This document shows positions 37,634 to 48,700 of a stretch of 64,000 nt of DNA, in pieces. Under the pieces are notes generated by a model that searched no databases, was not told where the DNA came from, and worked only from the letters and a program-made list of their open reading frames with translations. Position 1 is the stretch's first letter. Each line of letters opens with the position of its first letter. The stretch is from Quillaja saponaria (taxonomy: Eukaryota; Streptophyta; Magnoliopsida; Fabales; Quillajaceae), in NCBI GenBank assembly GCA_029379385.1, contig CM055611.1, positions 1,984,001 to 2,048,000 on the forward strand. The letters are read 5' to 3'. The translations under genes and the position numbers were made by a program.

Positions 37634-38691
37634 TCTGAAGCCCCTAAAACAGAGAGAGGCTTCAAGCTTGAAACTTTGAACTTCGAAGCTCCTCGCTGTA
37701 ATGTTCAGCTGGATTGGCACGGCTTCTGATTTCAGAGAGTGAGAGGCGGGAGTCTGCAAAATGAAAAGCTTTGAAACGACTGTTATGGTTTACAAATGTC
37801 TTAAGAAAGAGAAACAGAAACAGAAATTGGTCAACTTCTGGGTCCCACTGATGAATCTGTTAGACCAATAGGGGTGAAGAACTCAAAAAGTTGTGGTCAA
37901 ATTACTGTTCCTGTCCTTCCCAATTTACTGAGGTTTCGATTTTTGTCCCCAAATTTTAATTACATCTAAGTTTGATCCCAACCACTATTACCATTAAAAC
38001 TAATATGCCTATGATATATAAATAAATTATTTTTTTGAACTGGTATCTAAATATAATTATAAAAAATTAAAATTTTTAGAAATAGTAATTTATTAATTAT
38101 ATATTATTAGTAATTTGGTTAAAACTGTTAAGATTTATAAATTAATAGCTCAAAATTAGAAAGTTTAGATTCGTCATTATCAGGAATGCAATGCTTGTAC
38201 TGATTGGCTAGCCACTTATGTTATTGATGGTTACCTGAATTCCTTCCTATCTAGTTTCGTCCCTTGATGAATTGGAGTTGTTATTATTTGGAGACTTGAT
38301 CGGGGTTGTTGTACATCTTCTTATTGCTATTTAATTCTTTTTTGTTTCATGCTTTTCGACCAATTGTAATATCAAAAAAAAAGGGAAAAAAAAAACTACA
38401 TGAAGAGTTGAATTTATTGAATTTTTCATAGGTTTTAAACTTGGTGTTTTTACCCACTGTTAACAAGTGACATGTCACTTTTACAATAGTTTTTTATACT
38501 TAATAAAGTACCGTGGACTTTCATGATTACAAAGTCCGCAAAATATTACCTTTTCATGTTTCTATTTTATGGACCTTCCATCGTCTCAAGGATACGTAAA
38601 TTTTGTATCTTGCATGAGTATGTATAGGGACTCTAAACGCCAAATACAACGCCAAGATAATTAGCTCTGTCAAATACAATGCACAGATAAC

Positions 38692-39073
38692 TAGGAATGA
38701 TAACGAGTCAAGTTTGAATTGATGTTGGGCAAAGTTCAGATCAGCTCAACTCATCTTGTTTAGGATACCGAAAGTTAACTCAATACCTATTACAAAATTA
38801 TTTGAATAATTTACTACCAAACTAAATAACAACTTATGTTAATTTTTCATATAAATATATTTATTATAAATTTATATATAAATAATAAAAAAATTAATAA
38901 ATAATATTAAACAAATCAGCTCACGAGCTGAGTCTTTGAAAGATTGAACTAAGCTCATTTTATTAAACAAACTCAAATAAAATTCAACATCGACTCTTTT
39001 AGAAAATGAGTCACACTCGATCCAAACTCATAACGAGTAGTTCATGAACTAACTAGGCTTATTGCCACCCTTA
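38692..39073. mobile_element. hAT-like MITE candidate
   Basis: The left end TAGGAATGATAACGAG and the reverse complement of the right end (TAAGGGTGGCAATAAG) are similar. They resemble the GGGTGGCAA.. termini common in plant hAT-derived MITEs. The inside carries CTC/GAG-rich motifs (AGCTCAACTCATC, GAGCTGAGTC). No target-site duplication is readable. Confidence 0.4.
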
Positions 39074-40650
39074 AAGACAGTATACACCTTCCATTACCCA
39101 CCTTGAAAGTGAACTTGTTGGAAAGACATCATGCACCCTTCTAATAATATTCGAGGTAGGTGTAGAGCTCAGTTTTTAAATGAGCTGGTTTCAAGGGTGC
39201 CTTTGAACTGGCTCTGGGGAAAATGTAAAAATCAGACACCACTATATGTTCTTGATTGTTAGTAGCTTGTGACTATTTAGCAGGCAATGAAAAGTTTTAT
39301 GTGGTATTTTTTTTTTGATTCCCACATTTTAACTGTAACCAGTTTTAGTACTAAATCATTCAAAGGATTTCCTTTGTTACTGGAAATGAAATTTCAATGT
39401 GAGGTTGAGTCCTTTAACAATCTTTGTTGAGGGTAAATTTACATTCATACACATGATCGTGAGTCGTGACTATATTTGGAGGAATCCTTACTTTCGGCCC
39501 CAACATAGATGGGGGAGAGTTCTTCAAAATATAGAGTGATAGTGATATAGACACAATATTATTTGCCAGAATATGCGTGGTACCCTACCTACCTTTCAAT
39601 AAATTGATAAATAAAAAAAGTACAATTTGGTGGCAAAGGAATCATTCTTCGTGTAAGTAGAGAGTGCTAAAGGATTGTGTCAATTGATCCTTCCAAGCAA
39701 CCACGAGATCTGAATTTTAGAGCTGAAATCATAAATTAGAAATTGCAACCATGTTCTAATGAATTCTGCCATGTATACAGAGCTACTAATTAAACGTGTG
39801 TTTGTGACTGCAGTGAGGTAATACAAAGAAATACAATGCGTAGAGAAATGTTTGATACAATCTTTTATTTAGGAACCAAGTGTTTTTGGATTGGGTATAA
39901 CAGTATTTTGGATTTGATCCTGTACCAGAGTGGCCTCTAATTAGCTTCAATTTCTGTTTTTGCATTAAACTAGAAACTCAAAAATCAATATGGTATCTAT
40001 TAACATCACATGAATCAAGACATGGACCAATCTACTACCGCAATATTTGTAAAATTCTAACAATATAACTTATTATCTTATAACCTGAGTTGTTTCATGG
40101 TATTCATTTAGTTGCCTCTATGGCTTCATCTTTGCTTCCTTTCATGGTGCTGCTGGATGAAGTATTTTTTTTTAATAAATTTTCATGTGCATCTTGTTCT
40201 GAGTGTAAAATTAGCTTAAATTATAATTTTACAACCTTTTTGAATAATGATCTTTTAATGAGTTAATAAATATATGTCACGTGAGTAAATAATGAGATAA
40301 CGCAATGAAGTAAGTTTTTCTCATGAAGCACATTAATTATTATATTCAACTAGTTACTTATAATTCAAAAACAGTCTAACGGCCAGTTTGGTATTGTTGA
40401 AGCTTGTCATATTCTGCTACTAGAAGCAGCTATCAGAAAAGTTGCTTATGAAGTTCGTTTGAGAATTGTATGCAGTAAGCAGCTAAGCACTTGAGCAACT
40501 GGTGGATAAAATTTGAACCAGTTTTTAGTCGTTTTGTAAAAAAATTTGTAAGTGCAGCCACTAGTAAAACCGACGACCAAATTAGAATCAATTTATGACA
40601 TAAAATGTTCACTTGTATATTTGCATTTGATTTAAGAGAAATTATTTGTA

Positions 40651-41596
40651 GAGTAAAGTATACTTTAACCACTTTCGTTTGATTTGTTTTCAAATGCATA
40701 CATGTAGTTTATTTTGTTCAAAAACACCCCTGAAGTTTGGATCAAAGTGTTTTTAGACGGAATCCATCCAAACTAATGATTTTTTAACTAAATTACCCCA
40801 AAAAAAAAAAAAAAAACTAAATCTCTAATTTATAAATACATGTCATTAATTTTTATTTTATTTTTCACTTTATGTAAACAAGACCGATTGAAATAACCAA
40901 TTTCCAATTTGAAAATCATCAAACTAAAAATATAGTTATGTAAACCAAAAGACATTAAACCCAATATCTTACTCAAATTTTATATAAAAAAAAACGATTT
41001 GGTTTATTATGAAAGACTTCAATAGAATATTGTAAAACATGCCAACCAATCAAATCGCGCTTAGAACTTCAATCAAAATTCTCACATGCTTCCGGCACAA
41101 ATCGCCTCTCTTCAATGCCAGCTTAGCTTCTTCAACAATCAATTCTTTTCATTTATTTTCCAGCTCTTTCAATCTAATATCAAACTTTATAAGACTGTCA
41201 CCTAATTCTAACACCCATTACTTATTCTTTTTATGATCAAACTACTCTTTCAAGAATGGGAAGTGCAGACAAATCTGGCTCTTCTCCACCATCTTAGTCA
41301 AACACAGTATGATTTTTGTTTTTTGGGTAACTAGGTATTAGATTTTGAAGTAAAATGAGGTTTAAAATATTATTGTTAATAGAAAATAAAAGAGATAATA
41401 AGAAATCAATGACATTATTTATAAATTAAAGGTGTAGTTTTGGTTTTTGGGTAATTCAATTAGAAAAGCATTAGTTTGGATAGATTCGTCTAAAGATATT
41501 TTGGTCCAAAGTTCAGAGGTGCTTTTGGAGAAAATGAATCACATATATGTGTTTGAGAATAAATCAAATCACAAGGGGGTAAAATATATTTTACTC
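40651..41596. mobile_element. Mutator-like inverted-repeat element, 946 bp
   Basis: The terminal inverted repeats are about 160 bases each. The left starts GAGTAAAGTATACTTTAACC and the right ends in the reverse complement of GAGTAAAATATATTTTACCC. Shared internal landmarks include AAGTTTGGATC / GACCAAAGTTC and TCCAAACTAATG (inverted as CATTAGTTTGGA). The flanks TTATTTGTA (40642-40650) and TTATTTTTG (41597-41605) look like a degenerate 9-base duplication, as in Mutator-like elements. No transposase is seen. Confidence 0.7.
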
Positions 41597-41841
41597 TTAT
41601 TTTTGAGAAGCTCCTAAATATTTTGGGATATGTAATTCTAATTTTTAAGTTTTAAAACAAATAAAAAACGATAATAAGTGTTTCAAGACTGGTGTTAATT
41701 TGAAATCCAACCTGATAAACCTTCATAAAAAAACCTACCCCTTTTTACTATAAATAATAGAATTGGCTGAGCTGCAATGTTTTATCAAAAACATCATGAA
41801 GGAAAAAATATGTTTTGAGTGTCAGTGCAAATACTCTTATG

Positions 41842-42503
41842 TAGGGTTGGAATTCTAATCAAATACTTTTAAATAGTCTATTAGTTGCATTTGTATTTAA
41901 ATTCAACTATCAAATTCAAATTTGAATACCTCATCAAATTTACAATGATATTTGAATTTGACAAATATTAAAATATTTGAATTTTAAATATATAAATAAT
42001 ATTTATCTAAAAATTTTATGTTTAAACTTTAAAAATATAAACATATAAAATAAAAGGAGTAATTTAAAGTCCAAGTATGAATATTCAAATTACATAATTA
42101 TTATAAAAACGTAAGTACATAGTTATCGTACAACTGAAATAGACAAAAAAAAAAAACACAAGTAGCTCAAGACACAAATCAACATCATACTAAGCCTAAG
42201 CCTAACTGTAATTGTAAGCCTAAATCTAACCCTAAACCTAACTATAAACCTAAACTTAAACCTAACCCTAAGCCTATCTCTAAGTGTAAACCTAAATCTA
42301 ATCCTAAACTGAACCTTAACGCTAATCCTAATCCTAATCCTACCCCTACCCTTAACTTTAATCCTAATTCTAATTCTAATTTTAATTACAATTTTATTAA
42401 AATATATTTTAAAATAGTTGTTAAGAAAAATTAAGAGAATGCTATTTAGTAGAATTGCTAAAAAATTCTAGAAGATCTAAATCCAAAGTAAAAATGATAA
42501 AAG

Positions 42504-42540
<37 letters not shown>

Positions 42541-42798
42541 CACTTAAATAAATACAAATATGTATATAAAATTTATAATTATTTTTTAGTAAGTATCAAT
42601 TAGTTACTTAATCAAATAATTTGATAGAACATCAATCCAATACTACATTATTTGAATTTGATTTAAATTAAAATTAAAATACTAAAAAACTATTTTTTTT
42701 TTATTTGATTTGAATTCAGATTAAAATTGTTTCGAATTCAAATAATTAAATCAAATTTGAATTAAATATCGAATTGTGTGATTTAGATTGTAGTCCTA
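41842..42798. mobile_element. hAT-like AT-rich element, relative of the one in intron 11
   Basis: It starts TAGGGTTGGAATTC and ends GATTGTAGTCCTA (imperfect terminal inverted repeats), with ATTTGAATTTG-type motifs like the element at 26098-31597. The flanks CTCTTATG and CTAATACG agree at 5 of 8 positions, so the target-site duplication is doubtful. The interior contains the telomere-like tract at 42190-42386 and a (TA)n run. Confidence 0.5.
42190..42386 (+). repeat. Degenerate telomere-like repeat tract (CCCTAAA-type)
   Basis: About 30 tandem units of 6-7 bases related to the plant telomere unit CCCTAAA run through the tract. Examples are AACCCTAAACCTAA, TAAACCTAACCCTAA and AATCCTAATCCTAATCC. 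Exact CCCTAAA is present but most units are diverged (CCTAAAT, CCTAACT, CCTAATC). They all point the same way. Confidence 0.85.
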
Positions 42799-44087
42799 CT
42801 AATACGCTCATATAGATAGAAAAGTAATATATTCTTTTGCTAAAATTTGAAATTAACAACATTAGAATCATTGAAAATAAATCAAGTGAAAAATTACAAT
42901 CTAATAATTATAATATAAAATTTATTATTAGGAGAGGATTGAGCTCTGGCTCACAACTAATCTCCTTGAGTCACGTGATTATAAAATTAAAATAACAATT
43001 TCACTATTTGGAACACGTGCACTCACCTATAGATTTATTTAAGTATAATTTTTAAGAAAATTATTAAAAATATCGATAAAATTATTTTAATCACTACATT
43101 TATTATATGTTAAATTTTTGTCCTTTTTTTAAGAATACCGAAAGGCCTCATTCCTCCGTTCCTCCACCATTTTAGAATGACTTTGGAGACCTGCATAACC
43201 TTGACTGGGAGACTTTAACTTGAATTTTGACCAGATTTACCGTATCTAGACTTTAATATTTTATCTCTTTCAGTTTTTTTGAAGACAATATTTTGGTTAT
43301 AGTTAAGTGGAGCCCATTACATGTCAAAGTGATAATTTGATTGAAACTAAGATACCATTAGCAATATAAAAGTATAAAATACCAATAAAACGTTGGTGTA
43401 ATAGTCAATACAGTATTCAAGAAATATTTTCTCTATAAGATTGAGAATTCAAGTCCAGAATAAAAAATTTACGTCTCTACGAATGATCGTGGCCAAGATT
43501 ATTGTCATTTTCATGGAACATATGGGGCTCAATGATAGTGGTTGTCAATCGATTTAACAAGTTAATAATGGTAATGGTTGACAGCTGACACTACGTGAAG
43601 AAAATTGTGGATCGATGGCTTTGACAACTGATAAAGAAGGTTGTCCGGGGTGGCGACTGAACATAAAAAATTGAAAAAAATAAAATAAAATTTTGAAATT
43701 TCATTTTCATACAGACTATGTTGTTCACTAGAAAACTTTAACCTTCGTAATATTATTAATTATTAAAAAATAATCATACTTAAGTTGTTTATATACATAA
43801 ATTTAATAAAAATTTCTGTCATTTAGATGAAGTAATGGAGTTTTATTTTAGTTGAGAGTAATTGTGTCATATTACAATGTATTAATTACAGCTACTAAAT
43901 ATAAAAAACGAAAGTGAAAGTTGTTCTAGTGAAATAATTGTTTTTTTATAAAAATTAAAGTGGTGATCGATTTGAAATAATATTTGAATTTCGGACTACT
44001 GATTTATCTAAGGTTAGACCGATGGTCAAATGAGTATGATGTTATAAATATTTTTAATTAATATTTTCAATATTATACAATTTTTTG

Positions 44088-44846
44088 GGTCAATAATATT
44101 TTATCCCATAAACTACCACATTTTTTGCAATAATCCTTATAAATTTTATAATTAAGCACATAACACCCTTATTTGAGTCATAATCCTTTTGAAGGAAAAT
44201 GCCTTTGCATTGCTAATCCGCTAGGGATAAATTAACCATTAAATCTAACAAATTAACTTATAAAATACTAAATTATCCTTATTAAATTTATTTTTTTAAT
44301 TTTATATATTCTCATTTTTACATTTTTTTTTCTTTTCATTTTCTATGAAACTAAACTCTTTATATTAATTCAATTTTAACATGCTAAAGAAGATTTGAAT
44401 CATTCATCTTTTTTATTTTATTGTCATAATATTTAAATTATTAATAAATTTACTAATATTTTTTTCATTTATAGAAATTATACAAGTTGTTTCAATTTCC
44501 ATTTTATTGAAATATTTTCATCAAAATTGTATTTTCTTATTATCGTATTATATATTAAATAATATATTAAGATGGAATAAATATAGAGATTTTAATTGTT
44601 AGAGAAAAAAAGAAAAAAAAAAAAGAAGAAGAAACAAGAGATAGAAAGTGAAAGACAAAAAAGAAAAAAACTTATAATAAGGATAATGTAGTCTTTTCTA
44701 AGTCAATTTGTTATATTTTATAAGTAATTGGGATGATTGACGTTATTTATTAATTATGACTTAAATAAGGGATTATGTGCCTAATTTGATAATGCATGGG
44801 TTAATACAAAATAGATGATAGTTCACATGATAAAATGTAATTGACC
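44088..44846. mobile_element. Inverted-repeat element, copy 1 of a local family
   Basis: The left end GGTCAATAATATTTTATC and the reverse complement of the right end (GGTCAATTACATTTTATC) are similar. The similarity continues for about 100 bases (CATAA.CTA.CA, AA.TTA.GCACATAA, CTTATTT.AGTCATAA). The interior is AT-rich. A related, inverted copy sits at about 46515-47185. The flanks are too AT-rich to call a duplication. Confidence 0.6.
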
Positions 44847-45670
44847 TAATTTTTCTTATTAATTTTATTTGATAAAACACAAGTAAGTAAAATATAATCA
44901 TTTTCTATTCATTAAATACTAATGAAATCATATCATAAATATAATTGTTAATAGTTATTAAGACAACTAATAGGTTTGTTATATATTACAATATGAATTT
45001 TTCTAATAGGTGCTCTAAGATCACTTGTTAAGGTTTTAATTAATTATGATTTCAATGTTATTTAATATATAAATTATTACTTTTGAAAAGTTTAAATTTT
45101 CAAATATTATATTTATTTAAATTAACAAATACTCTTAGAGCATTTACTAAAAATAAAATTTAAAATAAAAATTTATTTATTAATTATAAAATAATAAAAT
45201 CATAATTAATTATTATAATAAATATTACAAATTTTCTTGCACATTGTATTTTGAATTACCTTCCTCCTTAAACACTCACCACTGTTTTATTTTCTTAAGT
45301 TGTTGACTTTTTGGCATACCTAGTAACTGAGCTTTCGGGGTTGTTAGATTACTTGAAAATCTTAAATAATATAATTCACAGATTCAGAAAAGAAAAGGGG
45401 TAGCAAATTTACTAAATTACCCTTGAGAGACCCATTCTCAATGCCGTCCCTTCATTTTCTCACCAACCATAAAACTAATTCTTCCTGCCTTTCTTTTTTA
45501 CCTTTCCAATCTTTGAAAGCAAGGTTCAATCCCCTACCATCTTACCAAACATATATAATATATTATGCATAAATGGATACTTCATATAAAGAGATCCTAT
45601 TTTCAAAATTTTCCAAGTCAATCGGTTCATATAGGCATTAATACAAACACATTGCTGGGTCTTTGAGGCC

Positions 45671-45690
45671 TCTATATATATATATATCTA
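45671..45690 (+). promoter_or_regulatory. Possible TATA region of the PHT4-like gene
   Basis: A CTCTATATATATATATATCT tract lies about 30-45 bases before the start codon at 45718. If used, the leader would be very short. It may instead be a microsatellite, with the true TATA at ACATATATAATATATTATG (about 45550). No other signal decides. Confidence 0.3.
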
Positions 45691-45717
45691 TCACTTGGAT
45701 TTTACTTGCTTTCTTTC

Positions 45718-48700
45718 ATGGCGGCTGTTAATCCAACCAAGTCTCTGCTCTATTCTTCTAGTTCCTTAACAACCCATTCTAATTTGATCAATTTTAGAAA
45801 AACCCAGTTGGGATTTGAGTCTAAAATCCACGAAAAGCCCATCAAATGGGAAGTATTTTCATTGGGTTTTGGAAAAAGCAGAGCAAGAACAGAGCAATTT
45901 TTGCAGAGGAAGAAGGAGAAGAGATGGGTTGTGAGCTCTACGGCAGAGGGAATAGAGAGAGGGATGTTAATGGGAGGAACAGGAACAATTGAAGAAGGTC
46001 AAGTCAATAGCAGTATCCCTGAGAGGTTCAAGGTGGTGGTTTTAATGGCGGGTATTATGTGTTTGTGTAATGCTGACAGAGTCGTCATGTCTGTTACTAT
46101 TGTGCCTCTAGCTGTCAAACATGGCTGGTCAAGTTCTTTTCTGGGCATCGTTCAGGTACACTCAAAATCAGATTAACTTTTATGAGAAACAGTTTTTTCA
46201 CTCAAAAGTTTTAATTTTTATTGTTTTTTAATGTAAATTTGATGGTTTCATAAAGAGATAAATTCTGCATAAGCTAATGTTGTTCTAGATTTTGATTGTA
46301 TTGTTCACTCGTTTGCTTCTTTTCATTAATATATGATAATCCCATCGTTTTCATTAAAAAGCATATTCTGCAAAAGCTGGGCTTGGAAAGCACAGCTACA
46401 TATTTTTTGTTGTTGTATCATTCATTATAATATTTATTTTAGTATTTTTTCCCTATTATCTAAAAATAATAATTTTAAAGTTTAAAATAAGAATTTAAAG
46501 AAAAGATTAGTTGTACTGTATCCGTTTTGCATAGACACATAATTTTTTATTTGAATTATAAATAAAAAATAATATTCAATCATCCAAATTAGTTATACAA
46601 TTTAACAAATTAACTTTAAAAAGACTAAACAATTCTTATTATAATATTTTTTAATGTCTTTCACTTTTTAACTCTAGTTTCAATTTTTTTTCTTTTTTTT
46701 CTTTTTCTAGCCATTAAAATCTTTATATTTGTTTAGTATATTCTTTAATATGTAATACAAAACAAAAATTTTAAATGATAATATTATCATTAAAACACAA
46801 ATTGAAACAATAACTTGTATAATTTATATAAATGAGAAAAATTATATTAGTAAATCTATTAATAATTTAAGTATTATGACAAGAAAATAAAAATTATGAA
46901 TGATACAAATATTATTTAATTATACTAAAATTAAATCAATATAAAGAGTTTAATTTCACATAAATGAAAAGAAAAAGATGCAAAAAGGAGAAAACATAAA
47001 ATAAAATAAAAAATCTTATAATGAAGGTAATTTAATCTTTTAGAAGTTAATTTGTTAAGTTTAATGATTAATTTAGATGATATTTGTTATTTATGACTCA
47101 AATAAGATGTGTGCCTAATTTGGTAGTTTACGTGGTCATTGCAAAACATATAATAATTCATAAGATAAAGTAAAATTTACTCTTTAAAATATTTTAAAAA
47201 CAGTAACTTATTAATTATATAACACTAAAATTATAATAAAGGTTGCAAAAAATTTATATACAGACACTTTGCTGTGTATGCGTCATACGAGTCAAAATGC
47301 TCTGTGCAGCCTCAAGCTCTTGGACTTGGGCTCCAGTCAATAGAGCGGATGGAGCAGCCTGGGCCCAGGCTGCTTGTAATTGTTTCTGTTTTCTTTTGTT
47401 CTGTTTCTAAAGTCAAAGTCTGACCAACAAACACAAACTTTTGTACGAAAAGTTATTCAATTTATAATTTTTATAAATACTAACTAATAATCTAATATAC
47501 CTTATCTAGTCATGCACTTGATTTTTTTATTTTTTTATTTCCTAAGACAGTGGGAGTATAGTCTCAAAAATAGATTTGGGGATACATCTCATTGCCATCA
47601 ACTTGGAATTTGATTTTTAAATTTTTGATGAGTTTAAATTTGATGTCATTATCGGTTAAACCAACAACTCACTTCAGAGTTATCAAGTCATGCACTAGAT
47701 CCAACTAAAAGGATAAATTTTATTATATTTTAACAATTTTGAGGTAGAGTTTGGTGATTTGAGTATTTGATACAAGGACCAAAAGAAGACACTTACAAAC
47801 ATTTTCGTGGGTGGAGAGGGAAAAGATTTTTTGGGATGTCAAGAAAACCGTCAAAAAAAAAAAAAAAAAAACAAGGTGTCACTAGGTGCACCCATAAATT
47901 ATAACAAAAAGCAAATTGTAAAACTAAAGTACTAGTTTTGATGTTATTAATTGGGTTCTTGATTTCAATTTTCCCCAATTCGTTTTTATTTTTTTGCTGT
48001 TTTTCTAATAATTTTGTTAGATAAAGTTTAATGCACTGACTAAGAACAAGTTGATACCATTTTTCATGATCTCAGTCATCCTTTCTATGGGGATACTTAT
48101 TCTCATCATTTATTGGAGGAGCTTTAGTAGACAGATATGGAGGAAAGAGAGTGATGGCATGGGGTGTGTTGTTATGGTCTTTGGCAACTCTCCTCACTCC
48201 ATGGGCTGCCAATCACTCCACAATGGCGCTCTTCGCTGTTCGTGCTTTCTTTGGTCTTGCTGAAGGAGTAGCTCTTCCCTCCATGAGCACCCTCTTGTCA
48301 AGGTAACCCCAGCTCCTTAGTCCTTTTGATCGAACTTGTAACTTTTTTTCTTCGAGGCTTGGAAAAGCTTGCATTACTTGAAACTATGGCAATATTAAGT
48401 TGCTTTTATGGAAGATTATTAATTTTGAAATTTTTGATTAATTAGGTGGTTCCCAAGTCATGAAAGAGCAAGTGCAGTTGGACTATCCATGGCAGGATTT
48501 CATCTTGGCAATGTCGTAGGCTTGTTGCTAACACCAATTATGTTATCAACTACTGGAATTCCTGGTCCATTCATTCTGTTCTCATCTCTTGGGTTACTCT
48601 TGTTAACATCATGGTCTTATCAAGTTGCTAATGATCCTCAAGACAGTATTTGCATCAGCAAATCAGAGCTACGATTAATCCAATCTGGAAAGATGGATTC

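Larger units (their letters stand above)
37764..45660. other. Intergenic region between the WD40 and transporter genes
   Basis: This is the shared upstream region of two divergently oriented genes, about 8 kb long. It has no supported gene. It contains hAT-like ends (38692-39073), a Mutator-like inverted-repeat element (40651-41596), an hAT-like element with telomere-like repeats (41842-42798), a (TA)n tract (about 42508-42537) and another inverted-repeat element (44088-44846). The rest is AT-rich sequence in which I see nothing specific, including 42800-44080 and 44860-45650. Confidence 0.6.

Noticed and set aside
41039..41236. 65-codon plus-strand frame
   Set aside because: It lies inside the Mutator-like inverted-repeat element and has no recognisable motif.
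42508..42537. (TA)n and the other simple-repeat tracts as CRISPR or other arrays
   Set aside because: They are ordinary microsatellites; no spacer-repeat structure occurs anywhere in the window.
45706..45717. Start of the PHT4-like protein four codons upstream
   Set aside because: The upstream codon is TTG; the first ATG in frame is at 45718 and suits the plastid transit peptide.
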